DNA from: Heterohyrax brucei
Taxonomy: Eukaryota > Chordata > Mammalia > Hyracoidea > Procaviidae
Assembly (NCBI GenBank): GCA_028571685.1
Contig: CM053140.1
Location: forward strand, 219,995,323-220,059,322
DNA length: 64,000 nucleotides
Direction: 5' to 3'
This document shows positions 11,549-22,658 of this stretch, in pieces. The position numbers were made by a program, and so were the translations under genes. Below the pieces are notes generated by a model that was given only the letters and a program-made list of their open reading frames with translations, was not told the DNA's origin and made no database searches. Positions within the stretch are counted from its first letter, which is position 1; each line of letters opens with the position of its first letter.

Positions 11549-11772
11549 TGAAGGAGTTTCTCAACCTTTGAACTACCGACATTCCAGGCATGATAAATTT
11601 TTTGCTTGGGGGGCTGTCCTGTACATTGCCTGATGCCCCTGTTCTCCACTGAATAGACACCAGTAACATCTTCTCCAAACCAGAAAAAGGTCCATGACAA
11701 CAACAAAAAGTCTTTAGCCATTGTCACATGTCCCCTGGAAGACAAAATCACTTCTGGTTAAGAACTGCTGTT
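11549..11772 (-). mobile_element. MER20 (antisense)
   Basis: gtttctcaacctttgaacta, gggggctgtcctgtacattg, cacatgtcccctggaagaca and a final gaactgctg match MER20 in antisense across nearly its full length. Confidence 0.75.
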
Positions 11773-11802
11773 CTAGTTGGTTGACTTATTATTTGCCAAG
11801 CC

Positions 11803-11870
11803 AATTTCAGAAATACTGGCTTAAATTGTTGAAAACATAAATTTCAGAAATTCAGTGTGCAAAGACATAC
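11803..11870 (+). repeat. Left arm of a 68-bp inverted repeat
   Basis: Matches the reverse complement of 12493-12560 at 64 of 68 positions by eye, separated by 622 bp. The arm core is ttcagaaat...ggcttaaattgttgaaaaca. I recognise no family. Confidence 0.85.
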
Positions 11871-12492
11871 AATTCCTTTTAGGACTAGAAGAGGGCAATG
11901 TTGTTTCAAAGTCTGAGGGCTTTTCTCAGAAGACACCCTCTGGCCCACAAGCCCACGGGCCAAGATCTATGGGAAGGGCCTGGAGGATGAGATAATAGAA
12001 ATGAAGATTACTGGGGAGAGTTCGAAGGAGTGGTGGAACTGTGGTCTCAATTCTGAGTGTAGCTCTGGGAGGTTTTGAGCTTAGTAATGTTCCGGAGCTC
12101 CTCAGCTCTTCTCCTGGTATATAAAATGCAGCTGACAACATCTGTACCACTCAGAAGGACCTGGAAATAGTTGAGAGTGGACAAAGAGACCCAAAGGACC
12201 CCAGAAGATATGGGAAGGGTATAAACGTAAAGGTGTAACAATAGAAGGCTAAGGCTAAGGAACATAGGAGACCTGTCCTGTAAGCAGTGATTGTCATAGA
12301 GGCTACAGCCTGAAGACCTGCCGCAGTCTCCCCACCCCGCCTTTGCATCACCCACAGAAGAAGGAAGAGTGAAGGAAGCAAAGTCCTGAACTGACAGAGA
12401 ACATTCACTGTAACAGGTCTTTCCTGTATTGTGAGTACCAGCATTGTTTTTCAAGACACCAAATAGAATTGGAAGTTCATTTTCAGAAACAG
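11871..12492. other. Spacer between inverted-repeat arms, no gene recognised
   Basis: 622 bp of mixed sequence. Minus-strand frames of 74 to 153 codons lie here but lack recognisable domains and overlap one another in different frames, so I treat them as chance. No transposase motif is visible. Confidence 0.4.
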
Positions 12493-12560
12493 TTATGTTT
12501 TTGCACACTGAATTTCTGAAATTTATGTTTTCAACAATTTAAGCCAGCATTTCTGATATT
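12493..12560 (-). repeat. Right arm of a 68-bp inverted repeat
   Basis: Reverse complement of 11803-11870 with about four mismatches. Outside the arms the similarity fades quickly. Confidence 0.85.
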
Positions 12561-12869
12561 ATTTGACCAGGGGTATATTCTTTTTTTGAAATCGAAATGA
12601 ATGTTCCTCTTAGTTCACTTTAGGAAATACTAGCTCAGAGTGTAGAATGTTTGTGACATTTCTAAAAAATACGAAAACTAAGCAAATAAATCTATTCATG
12701 CACTCATCATGCTTATTATCAGTAGCAAATGATCCTTGGTGAGTATATTTTTGTTTTTTCAGAACTAAAAATGAGAAAGATGTAAACTTGAGGGGGTCCA
12801 GGATACACAGCAATGGAAGGCCGGTTATCGCAGGCTGAGTTCACTGGAAGGGCAAAGCCACTGAAGTGT

Positions 12870-13262
12870 ATGTATAAATAGAAAGAGAGGAATTGTTTCA
12901 GGAAAATGGCTCACTTAATTGTGGAGGCTGGCAAGTGCCGAATCTGTGGATCATGCAGAAAGCTGGAGGCTTCTCTTGATGCATGGGATTATGAGAACTG
13001 GTAAATTTGAAATCTGCAGGTCAGGCATCAGGCTGAACACTTTTCATGTCCCAAGAACCGGAGGCCAGAGGATCAAGAGAGAGCATGGTATTTGCCAGAC
13101 CATTCATGTATATTGGATATAGGCCACACCTCCAAGAAAACTTCCCTTCCCACTGATAGGCTGCTCCCATCACATCAGGAAACAGAGAGTGGTTGGATGA
13201 TGTCTGCCAAACCACTGACAATCATGGCCTGGCCACCTTGACACACAACATGAACCATTACA
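12870..13262 (-). mobile_element. MLT2-like (ERVL) LTR, antisense
   Basis: aggaattgtttcaggaaaat, ggctcacttaattgtggagg and ctggcaagtgccgaatctgt match the antisense 3' end of MLT2-class LTRs, and ccaccttgacacacaaca at the other side matches the antisense 5' end. Old and degraded. Confidence 0.6.
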
Positions 13263-13574
13263 CCATCCATAGCTGTCTTTGAATTCAGGGCAAACAACAC
13301 ATCCAAAAGGAACTACTGATACAGAGCTAACACTGTGGACTGTGGAGATAATCAGACTTTGTTTCAAAACCTGGATTTCACTTTGCCCTCTGCCCAGGAA
13401 AGTTTCAGGATTGTGTTCTGGTTTTACAAAGACTTGGGGCTTAGCCTGCTAATCTGTTCATCAGCTCTAATTCTCCCTTCTGTCACCATTCTCTGCTGCC
13501 TCTTGAAGTACCAGCCCAGCATCTGAAAAGTCCCCCAAAGTAGGAAGAAGGATCAAACCCCCCAAGTTTTGGGG
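13263..13574. other. Unassigned
   Basis: No repeat or gene recognised. Confidence 0.3.
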
Positions 13575-13860
13575 TCCATGACATAGCCCTTGTTTCAGTG
13601 GTAGATATTTTGTCTTCCATGTGGGATACCTGGGTTCAATTCCCCACCAATGCACTTTAGGTGCAACCCCTGCCTGTCAGTGGAAGTTTGCATGTTGCTC
13701 TGATGATGATCAACAGTTTTCAGCAGAATCTCCAGACCAAGAAGGACTAGAAAGAAAGCCCAGGTGATCTACTTTCAAAAATCAGCTAGTAAAAGCTCCC
13801 TGAAACATAATGGTCTGATACCATTGTGTATGGATCAGGGGGCAGAAGGGTTACAATAAC
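13575..13860 (+). mobile_element. SINE with tRNA-Gly-like head and RTE-like body
   Basis: The head (13588-13655) resembles tRNA-Gly: tttcagtggtagatattttg, cttccatgtggg and a B box gggttcaattccc. Downstream (13678-13830) follow blocks matching the 5' region of RTE elements here (tgtcagtggaagtttgcatg, agaccaagaaggac). It is a tRNA-derived SINE mobilised by RTE, distinct from the commoner AfroSINE. It is not a functional tRNA gene, since the acceptor stem is not paired. Confidence 0.6.
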
Positions 13861-13919
13861 AGGAAGGGAAAAAGATGCCTATGTGACAAGAATACCCTTA
13901 TAAGTGAAGGGATGGTCTA

Positions 13920-14105
13920 GTGTGATGGTTCTCCACAGGAGCTGCCTCTTCTCTAGTTTTATCGTCACTTGGTAATTTGGTATGGGCATTTCTGGTCATC
14001 ATATTGATTGAGGAGTCCTACTGGTGTTTGGTGGGCCAGGACTACAGTTTTTAAATATTCTGAAATGCAATGGACAGTCCAGCATGACAAAGAGTTGTTG
14101 AAGCA
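13920..14105 (+). mobile_element. MER20 (sense)
   Basis: atggttctccacaggagctg at the start, then ttctggtcatcatattgatt, tactggtgtttggtgggcca, ggactacagtttttaaatat and tgacaaagagttgttg follow the MER20 order. Degraded. Confidence 0.6.
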
Positions 14106-15604
14106 TCTCCTACGTCTTTGGAAAGTTCTACACTACACATGGAATGCTTGTTTATCATTATCCAAGAATCTAGTCTCATAAAAATATAAAGGACTTCTTG
14201 CAAAATTTTTACGTACCTTAAATTTCCTAGAAATGAACTTGCTATGGAGATTAGGAAAAGTTCTTCTTTGTTTTATTCACCGTTTTACCAAATTCTTTTT
14301 TTTTTAACCTATTTTGAAAAAAAATTCACATAACTTACAGCAATGCTGCTGGTGGCATTTGAAATCTCAACATAGTGCATTTCTAACCTACTGCATTTTT
14401 GGCTGTCACATTTCTGGTGATTCTTTGATAAGATGCAAGCCTCTGAATATTTAAGTTTTCTAGTACATGCAATCCTGAACGTCAATGTATTTATCAACAT
14501 ATGTATTACAATCAAGGTTTTAATTATTTCAAAATTTTATACATATGTAAGCTATATTCATTTCAAAGTGGGGGAGGGAATACAAAATATTTGCTATTTA
14601 ATGGGCATGATGAGTTTGGTAAGGTGGGAAGCACAGCCGCAGTGTCTCAGGGCAAAGATAGCAATTCTACAGATTCTCCACGGGAGGTCACTAGAATATT
14701 ACCCAAAAGGATCAAGTACACCTACACCAGATTTAAATTTCTCCCACATTAAATCAAGAGCAATGCACGTTGCCGTTAAAGCTACTCAGAACTCCACAAA
14801 GAACTGGCTTTCCCCAAGTACCTCTGCTCTCCGCTGTCTTTGCTCTCGTACACGGGCCAGTGCTGGCTCCCTTAGTCACATGGGGGGTGCTGGCCTGTGT
14901 GTTTGTCTTCCCCAAGGTTCAATTTCTAGCAGATACAGACGTCAAGCTGCAGAGGGGCATGACTGCCTTATCTCCCTGCTCTGGTAAGAATCAGATAAAT
15001 CAGCATTTTGAAGAATTTAAAATTAGACCACATATTACACGCTGCATTGAAGTTTACCATACCAGCATTGCCAAATCACAGGCACACAGAGTTCTCTGCA
15101 ACAGGGCTGTATAAGTGATAACCTCTTGTAACATTAAAATAGAGAAATGGCCAAGGAAAGGGAAAGGCTTCAGTATTTACAAAAACGGAAGTCTGCTTGG
15201 CAGTCAGAGGACAAATATTTTTGATGCAGTGCATCTTCATGGCCTTAGCACATTGTAAAGGCCTTGACCATGAGATACTGCGTAAGAAACTATCTTCAGG
15301 GAGTTGAAATCTCTCTTTTTTGCTGTCTAATCAAGGACAGATTATCCAACAGGCAAAGTAGGCATGGTTTTTAACTTGCCCACCAGATCATTTGTATTGA
15401 AGAATTTTAATGTGAAATTGCTCACTTCAGGTAAGTAAATAAGCACAAGTTGAAGAATAAAGCAAGTTAAAGAGGCCTTCCAGAAATAGAGTGCCAATAA
15501 CATGTTTTCTAATTTCTTGTTTTTCTTTCTTCTAGATAAGGGTTTGATAAACTACAGCTCATGGGCCAAATCTGATTACTTCCTGTTTTGGCAAATAAAG
15601 TTTT
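14106..15604. other. Unassigned, mostly single-copy-like
   Basis: About 1.5 kb with no named repeat except a DNA-transposon-like phrase at 15540-15605 (ggccaaatctgattacttcc then caaataaagttttatta). Two overlapping frames at 14433-14987 and 14770-15114 have no domain signature, so no gene is called. Confidence 0.35.
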
Positions 15605-15825
15605 ATTACCATGGTCTCAACAGGGACAACAGTACTCCCCACAGTGAAGTCTAAAGACATTTTTTGGTCATCACAAATAGAAATAGAATGGCTCTACCAG
15701 CACTTAGTGGGCAGAAGCAAGAGGTGCTGCTTTTCATTCTCCAGGGTATTTAATAGTGTATCATAACAATGGGCCAAAATGTTAGTAGCATGAATATTGA
15801 GAGTGCTGGTTTCACTGAAACCCAG
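15605..15825 (+). mobile_element. MER20 (sense)
   Basis: gtctcaacagggacaacagt, aagacattttttggtcatca, cagcacttagtgggcagaag and gggccaaaatgttagtagca follow MER20 from start to end. Fourth copy in the first 16 kb. Confidence 0.65.
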
Positions 15826-16154
15826 CAGTTCTCATTTGTTGCTTTACCATCTCTGTCTCCTGCTTCCATCCTACCACAGCAGAGTTGAGTACTTGTGACA
15901 GAAGTTATATGGTCCTTAAAGTCTAATATATTTATACCCACTCCTCACTTATCAACATGATTAGTTTCCAAAGATCAGGTTGTTTTGCAAGAACTGGCAT
16001 TATGCAAAAATGGAGGATGACTAGATCAGATCATAAAAAAGGATGATGACTATAAACATATGTAACTGCAAAGTTACATCATTCCGTCACATGCCTGTCA
16101 GATTTTTGTACTGTGGTGGCTTGCATATTGCTATGATGCTTGTTCCTAGCTATG

Positions 16155-16563
16155 CCACAAAGAAAAGACTGAGGTTGTCAAAGATTTCATTTTACTTGGA
16201 TCCACAATCAATACCTGTGGTGGTCAGGATTATATCAACTTGACTACTCCATGTTTGGCTGCTGTATTAAGATGCCAGGTGGGTGCTGTAGTGGCTTCCT
16301 GCCCTTCAGCTCTCATCCCTCCACCTTCCACCACCTACTGCTGGTCTGCTCACATAGCCAGAAGCTATGGTTCCTGGTTCCTGGACTTGAACTAGCAGCT
16401 GTTGGGTTCAACAACCCTCACAGCCAGCTCTTAAGAGTCCTGTTCCCTGACCTGCTGATCCCGGGTTCAGCAGCCTCTGCAACTCCATCTCGCAACTCCA
16501 TCTTTTTCTGTTGTAGATGGGTTGCTATAAGCTGGAACCAACTGAACAGCACCTAACAACACC
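16155..16563 (+). mobile_element. RTE-derived insertion nested in RTE
   Basis: The host RTE breaks at atgccac (16149-16155) and resumes with atgccac (16567-16573), a target duplication. The insert opens with internal RTE sequence (gaggttgtcaaagatttcat, as at 52204), passes through ~280 bp I cannot assign, and ends in the RTE tail gggttgctataagctggaac and ctaacaacacc. So it is an RTE 3' end with foreign or rearranged middle. Confidence 0.6.
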
Positions 16564-17617
16564 AAAACCATGCCACTGGTTATTTCAAATGCTAGATGGA
16601 TCACTAATGCTGGACAGGCTTCAGCAGAGCTTCCAAACTAAGATGGCTGGGAAGAAGGACCTGGCAGTTTATTTCTAAAAATCTTATCCAGTAAAAAATT
16701 TGTGAATTGAAGCAGAACACTGTCTAATACAGTGTCAGAATATGACCCCCTGAGGCTGTGAGGGGGAAGAGCTGTCTCTTCAAAGCAGAGTTAACCTTAA
16801 TGACATAGATGGAGTAAGGCTTTCATGACGTTTGTTTGCTAATGTGGCATGACTCAAAATGAGAAGACACAGATGCAAACATCCACTGACAATTTCAACA
16901 TCGAACCTAGGAAAATTGGAAGTTGTGAAAAATGAAATGTAACACATGAAGAATAATATTCTCAGCATTCGCAAGCCGAAACCGCCATTTTGAATCAGAC
17001 AATGACATGGTCTACTAAGCCAGGAATGACAAATTGAAGGGGAATGGCACTCATTGTGAGACAGAACATTTCAAGATCTATCCTGAAGTAAAATAATATC
17101 CATACCCTACAAGGAAGACCAGTTAAGACACTGATTGTTCAAATTTATATACAAACAACAAATACTAAAAATTAAGAAATCAAAGCTTTTAATCAACTCC
17201 TGCAGCCTGAAGTCGATCAAACACGCAATCTAAGTACATTGATAATTACTGGTGGTTAGAATGCAGAAGTTGGAAACAAAGAAGATGGATCAGTAGCTGG
17301 GAAATATGACACTGGTGAAAGAAATGACTACGGTGATAGCGTGATAGAATTTTGAAAGACCAATGATCTATTCATTGGAGTTACTGTTTTTTTAGCAACT
17401 CAAATGGTAACTACATACAGACCTCGCTGGGTGGAGTACACAGGAATCACATTAACTGCATCTGTGGAAAGATTTGATAGAGAGGCTCAATACCATTAGT
17501 CAAGACAAGTCCAGGGACCAACTGTGGAACAAACCACTAATTGCTCATACGTGGGTTCAAATTGAAGCCAAAAAAAATTCTTAAAAATCCATGAGAGCCA
17601 AAGTATAACTTCTGAGT

Positions 17618-17787
17618 ATTAAAAAACCCAAGCCCACTACCATCTTGTCAATTCTGACTCATAGTGACCCTATAGGACAGATTAGAATTTTCCCATAGAG
17701 GTTCCAAGGAATGCCTGGTAGATTCAAACAGCTGACCTTTTGGTTACCATCCATAGCTCTTAACCACTATGTCACCAGGGTTTCCAT
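17618..17787 (-). mobile_element. AfroSINE inserted in RTE
   Basis: gaccctataggacagattag, ttcccatagaggttccaagg and ccaccagggtttcc-type end (gtcaccagggtttcc) define an antisense SINE. The host RTE linker resumes directly after it. Confidence 0.85.
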
Positions 17788-18712
17788 CTCAAGTAGATCA
17801 CACCTGAATTAAGAAACTATTTCAAGCACAGGTTTGATGCACCGAACACTAATGACTGAAAATAAGAACAGTTGTAGAAGGACATCATACATAAAAAAGC
17901 AAAAAAACATTAAAAAGACAGGTAAGAAAGAAAAATCCAAAACAGATGTTAGAAAGACTCTGAAACTTGCTTTTGAGCAGAGTAGCTAAAGCAAAAGAAA
18001 GAAACGGGAAGTAAAAGAACTGAACAGAAGATTTCACAGGTGAATCAAGAAGACAAAGTATTAATAATGAAAAGTGCAAAGATCTGGTTAGAAAAACAAA
18101 AGGAAAAAATATGCTCAGCACTTCTGAAGCTGAAAGAACTAATGAAAAAATTCAAGCCTCTGGTTGCAGTTTTGAAGGATTCTTCAGGGAAAATATTGAA
18201 AGATGCAGGAAACATCAAAAGTAGGTGTAAGGAGTACAGAATCACCGCACCAAAAAGAACTGTATGATGTTTAACCACTTCAGGATGTAGCATATGATCA
18301 AGAACTGATGGTCTGATGGAAGAAGTCCAAGCTTTACTGAAAGCATTGGCAAAAATCAAGCCTCCAAGAATTGATTATCAATTGAGATGTTTCAAAAATG
18401 CATATTACACTTGAAGCACTCACTTGTCTATGCCAAGAAATTTGGAAGACAGCTACCTGGCCAGCTGATTGAAAAAGATCCACATCTGTGCCCATTCCAG
18501 AGAAAGATGATCCATTAGAATGAGTAAATTATCAAATAACATCATTAATATCACAAGCAAGTCAAATTTTCCCGAAGATTATTCAAAAGTGGTTGTATTA
18601 GTCAACAAACAACTGCCAGAAACTAAAGCTGATTCAGAAGAGGATGCAGATATGCAGCTACGGAAGTAAAAATATCCTGGTACTGGCAAAATGACAGATA
18701 CAGGTCTAGAGA

Positions 18713-18894
18713 TGGGTCACTAGGGTTAAGTTAAAAAATAGAAAATTTAAAGTCCTGAGCTATAAAACGAATTAACTGACAGAAGAAGCAGGCTCTGAAG
18801 AAATCATTAAGAGCTATTTAAATAATATCTGAGCTAACAAGTCCCACACAACAGATTTCCCTGGCAGTGTGGATTCTGCAGTAGCCCTAAACTG
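18713..18894 (+). repeat. ~182-bp unassigned sequence, copy 1 (inside L1)
   Basis: Begins gtctagagatgggtcactag and ends cagtagccctaaac. It splits an otherwise continuous L1 ORF2 sentence; gataca precedes it and gataca follows it. It matches 21127-21320 almost base for base. No terminal inverted repeats, poly(A) or family recognised. Confidence 0.8.
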
Positions 18895-19932
18895 ATACAA
18901 CAGAATTGAGAACCCAGAAGTAAACCTGTCCACATATTGTCACCAGATCTTTAATGAGGGCCGATTGTCCATCAGATGGGGGGAAAAATCAGTCTTTTTA
19001 ATAAAAGATGCTAGCAAAACTAGATGTCTAGCTGAAAAAAAACTGGAACAGGACCCATATCTCACAATATATGCAAAAAAATAATTCAAAATTAATCAAA
19101 GACCTAAATATAAAGCCCCAAACTATAAAGTTTATAGAAGAAAAAATAGGATCAACTCTAGAAGCCCTAATACATGGCATTAACAGTATATAAACCATAG
19201 CCAACAACATACAAACTCCAAAAGATAAGCAAGATAACTGGAATCTTCTAAAAATTAGACATACTCACCAAAAGGCTTCACCTAAGGAGTAAAAAGAGAA
19301 CCTAAAGACTGGGAAAAGATTTTTGCCTATTATTAATCAGACAAAGGCCTAATCTCTAAAATCTACAAAGAATTCCAAGACTTCTACAACAAAAAGATTA
19401 ACAATTCAATTAAAAAGTGGGCAAAGGAAATGAACAACCACTTCACCAAACAGAACAGACACCTGAAGAAATGCTCTTGGTCATTAGCCATTAGAGAAAG
19501 ACAAATTAAAATCATAGTGAGATATTACTTCACCCTGGTGTTACTTGGCACAAATCACAAAAACAAGAAATAACAAATTTTGGAAAGGCTGCAAGGATAT
19601 CAGACCCTTATGCACTGATGGTGGGAATGCAGAATCAGTCAACTATTTTGGAAAACAATATGGCACATCCTCAGGAAGCTAGAAACAGAAACTCCATAGA
19701 GTCTGCAATGCCAATCCCACGAATATATCCTAAAGAACTAAGAGTTGTCACACCAATAGACATATGCACTCCCACATTCGCTACAGCATTGTTTGCTAGA
19801 GCAAGAAGCTGGAAACAACCTAAATGCCCATCAACAGATGAAGGAATAAACAAACTGTTGTATTATGTGACAATAAAGAACAGTAATCAATCTGTGAAAC
19901 ATCTCGTAGCATGGAAGAAACTAGCGGCATAG

Positions 19933-20099
19933 GACTACCTCCCTTCTCCACTGTAAAGGGAGTTTCCCTGGAGTATGGCTTGTACCACCCTTAATCCTTT
20001 CATCCTACAAGGGATAAGAGGAAAGGAAACCAAGCAGAGAATCGGGAACCTCACACCATCAAGAAAGCAGCAGGCGGAGAAGAGCACGTCCTTCAGGTA
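19933..20099 (+). mobile_element. MaLR-like LTR fragment in L1
   Basis: aagggagtttccctggagta, cttaatcctttcatcctaca and agcacgtccttcag match the middle of the LTR at 23733-24249. Both LTR ends are absent. Confidence 0.7.
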
Positions 20100-20131
20100 A
20101 GAGGCATTATGTTAAATGAAATAAGTCAGTC

Positions 20132-20250
20132 ATGTTGTTGTTAGGTGCCATTGCGTCAGTTCCAACTCAAAGCAACACTGTGGTCAACAGAACAAAACAA
20201 TGCCTGGTCTTGCACCATGTCCACGATAAAAGTCTTGCATGTTTTTCTAC
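20132..20250 (-). mobile_element. RTE 3' end (antisense)
   Basis: gttgttgttaggtgccattg then cagttccaactcaaagcaac and aacaatgcctggtcttgcac is the reverse complement of the RTE 3' terminus at 52725-52826. Confidence 0.75.
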
Positions 20251-21126
20251 CAGAACCAAAGAAAAGCAGAAAACAGCCACTGGGTCCAAAAGCATATCTA
20301 GTTCTCTGAAATGGGCCAAAGGTTGTCAGTTCCCAGAATAAAAGTTCTTCCAAGTGCACCTATCTAGTCTTATTCCAGAAAATTCAACAGACTCTGTGCT
20401 TGAAATGTGTTTTATGTCATCAGATGTATTTCCTGGGACTCATTTTCTGAGAGACTTTAATTTCATCTTGAAACATACAAGATAAACAACTCTGAAAATA
20501 CACACACCCTCTTTGCCACCATAGGGATCCAATATATGACACATTCAAGTCTCTCCTTCACCTTAAACTAGAACACTTGAGGGAATTAAAGGACTACTGA
20601 AAACACACTGTCTCTCAGACCCATCTGTCATCATTTGAACATTTGCATTTCACAAGCAAAATGATTTGCCGGAAGAGAACACTGCTCCTGACATCACAGA
20701 GTTGCTACCACCACTCCCCCAGCCCCGAGATGCTGGGAGTTCTTAAATGACATATTATGGCATCACCTGCAGCTATTTGAAACCCTTGATCTTTTAGTCA
20801 AGCGTACTTGACAGCCATCGAACTCACCGGATGGACCTTTCAAAACTTGAGTCCACTTGTTCCCAGGTGTGCAAACTGATCCATGAAAATAAATCTGCAT
20901 CAACTTACAGATGTCTGAATTCAACAGGTTATTTTAAAAAGAGTCAGGTATTTGTTATAATTCAAATTTCTTCTTTTCCCTTGAAGCAATTTGTTTGAAA
21001 AAAATAATAATGACTTTTCAAAATGGAATAAAATAATATTGTACTCTGCAGCTTTGCCTTTCTCTGGGACAAACCAAGCATTATTTTGTTTCCTGTGGGC
21101 ACCACTATACTCCATTAACCTTCCTG
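20251..21126. other. Unassigned
   Basis: No gene or named repeat recognised. Confidence 0.3.
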
Positions 21127-21320
21127 GTCTAGAGATGGGTCACTAGGGTTAAGTTAAAAAATAGAAAATTTGAAGTCCCAAACTATAAAACGAATTAACC
21201 GACAGATGAAGCAGGCTCTGAAGAAATCATTAAGAGTTATTTAGCTAAATAATATCTGAGCTAACAAGTCCCACACAACAGATTTCCCTGGCAGTGTGGA
21301 TTCTGCAATAGCCCTAAACA
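21127..21320 (+). repeat. ~194-bp unassigned sequence, copy 2
   Basis: Second copy of the sequence at 18713-18894, same orientation, more than 90% identical apart from a short insertion (tagctaaa region near 21243). No TSD is seen here, so this could be the source locus. Confidence 0.75.
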
Positions 21321-21455
21321 CCCATCACACCATAAGAGTTCCATCAGCTAATTAATATAGGGTGAAAGATTTAAAATAATAAAGTGAATGAAATAAGAAT
21401 CTCTTCTCTGGTCTCTCTACTTAAATAGCATAAAGAGCTATTTACATACGAGCTC

Positions 21456-21620
21456 TAAAAACCAAACCTGTTACTATGGAGTTGATTTAGACTCATAACA
21501 ATCCTACAAATCAGGGTAAAACAGCTTCATAGGGTTCCCAAGGTTGCAATCTTTACAGCAGCAGACTGCTGCATCTTTTTCCTACTTGCATAGCTCAGAG
21601 CCATCAAATCACCACTGGAC
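21456..21620 (-). mobile_element. AfroSINE variant (antisense)
   Basis: aaaaaccaaacctgttacta, gagttgatttagactcataa and gcttcatagggttcccaagg are the tail side; ttgcaatctttacagcagca belongs to a known-looking head variant. Degraded. Confidence 0.65.
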
Positions 21621-22455
21621 TTTGTTTCGGCCTCTGAGGACCAGAACTGCTCCCTTCATAGTTTTGTCTCTCTTTTGCCCTTCCAACAACTCTCCAAGCA
21701 AATATGCTTATAAGCAGTTCTTTGCTGCTACTGTCACAGTATGAACGGTGAGGACCTTCCACTCATAAAAGTCTGTCACATTCTTCTGTTTATATCATTC
21801 ATTCATCCCTTAAATGTTATTTATTGAGCCCCACTGTGTAGTAGATACTCAATACTTGGTTGTAACAGGCGTCACTGCCTTCCTTCTCTCTCTGGGTCAG
21901 CCTTAGTCAGGCTGGACAACTCCGCCCATAAGTGCAGATCAGCTTGGTGAAGCTCTTGAAACACAGTGCATCTCAAAAGCTACCTAGTTTGGGGCCAACC
22001 CATAAGCAGTCTCCAAGTGGTCTTTAGCTGTTGATGCTAGGCAGCACAAAATTTTCTAGCTCTCTAAAAATCAAAATCAGAAAGTTGCACAGAAATATAT
22101 TCCATGAACATATGTATGAGCAAATCCCAATGCATCCCTCCAAACCAAGAGCTGTCCTGGAAAGGAGTCTGGGTTGATTGTTAAAATGTTGTTGTTAAAG
22201 TTTGTGTTATGATTAATTCCTCCTTTTCCTATACCAGACCCCTATCACTCCTACAAATAGCAAATATGAGGTTGTCTGTCTTTTTTCTCTGCTTACCAGA
22301 TGGGGAATGGATGTTGCAAGCATATGAGGATGTTAGAAGCTTGGTCTTAGGTATAAATTGAGCTTTCAACTTCTGCAGGAATTCACATGGTCCTTAACTG
22401 CTCCTAATCTAGTAACAGAAATAGCCAGTAAACATTTTCAACGGTGTTAAAACAG
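21621..22455. other. Unassigned
   Basis: Contains a phrase like old interspersed repeats at 21797-21850 (cattcattcatcccttaaat then tattgagccccactgtg), otherwise nothing recognised. Confidence 0.3.
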
Positions 22456-22658
22456 CAGTATTGTTAAATAACATTGAGTCGATTGGGATTCATAATGACT
22501 CTGTATGGTGAGTAGAACTGCCCTATTGGAATTTCTCGGCTGCTACCTCTACGGGAACAGATCACTAGGTCATTCTCCTAGAGCACCTCTGGGTGGATTC
22601 AAAACACCAACCTTATGGTTAACAGTTGAGTGCTTAACCACTGCTTCACCAGGGTTCC
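22456..22658 (-). mobile_element. AfroSINE (antisense)
   Basis: attgagtcgattgggattca, gagtagaactgcccta, cacctctgggtggattcaaa and ccactgcttcaccagggttc give a near-full antisense SINE. Confidence 0.75.

Larger units (their letters stand above)
15940..18680 (+). mobile_element. Long RTE/BovB-like LINE, decayed, with nested insertions
   Basis: Sense RTE with its 5' region from about 15940 (tatgcaaaaatggaggatga, gtactgtggtggcttgc), interrupted by an insertion at 16155-16563, then leader to 16780, endonuclease-domain sequence (16780-17600), a SINE at 17618-17787, linker (17788-18290) and the start of the reverse transcriptase (to ~18660, gattcagaagaggatg). The catalytic RT part is missing, replaced by an L1 piece at 18681. 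Many stops and frameshifts. RTEs encode one protein combining AP-like endonuclease and RT, and their 3' end is shared with AfroSINE tails. Confidence 0.8.
18681..20131 (+). mobile_element. L1 ORF2 3' portion, interrupted
   Basis: Sense L1: cctggtactggcaaaatgac at 18681, interrupted by the ~182-bp sequence 18713-18894, resuming with acagaattgagaacccagaa and running through the ORF2 C-terminal region (19618-19932 preserves much of it, including tgcactgatggtgggaatgc). A MaLR-like LTR piece sits at 19933-20099, after which L1 3' sequence (taaatgaaataagtcagtca) ends at about 20131. Confidence 0.8.

Noticed and set aside
12047..12508. 153-codon minus-strand frame within the inverted-repeat spacer
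   Set aside because: No domain, overlapped by other frames, no start or splice support. Length alone is not unusual in 64 kb.
13588..13655. tRNA-Gly gene
   Set aside because: A and B box-like words are present, but the acceptor stem does not pair and RTE-like SINE sequence follows; it is a SINE head.
19618..19932. 104-codon frame as a host gene
   Set aside because: L1 ORF2 C-terminal remnant.
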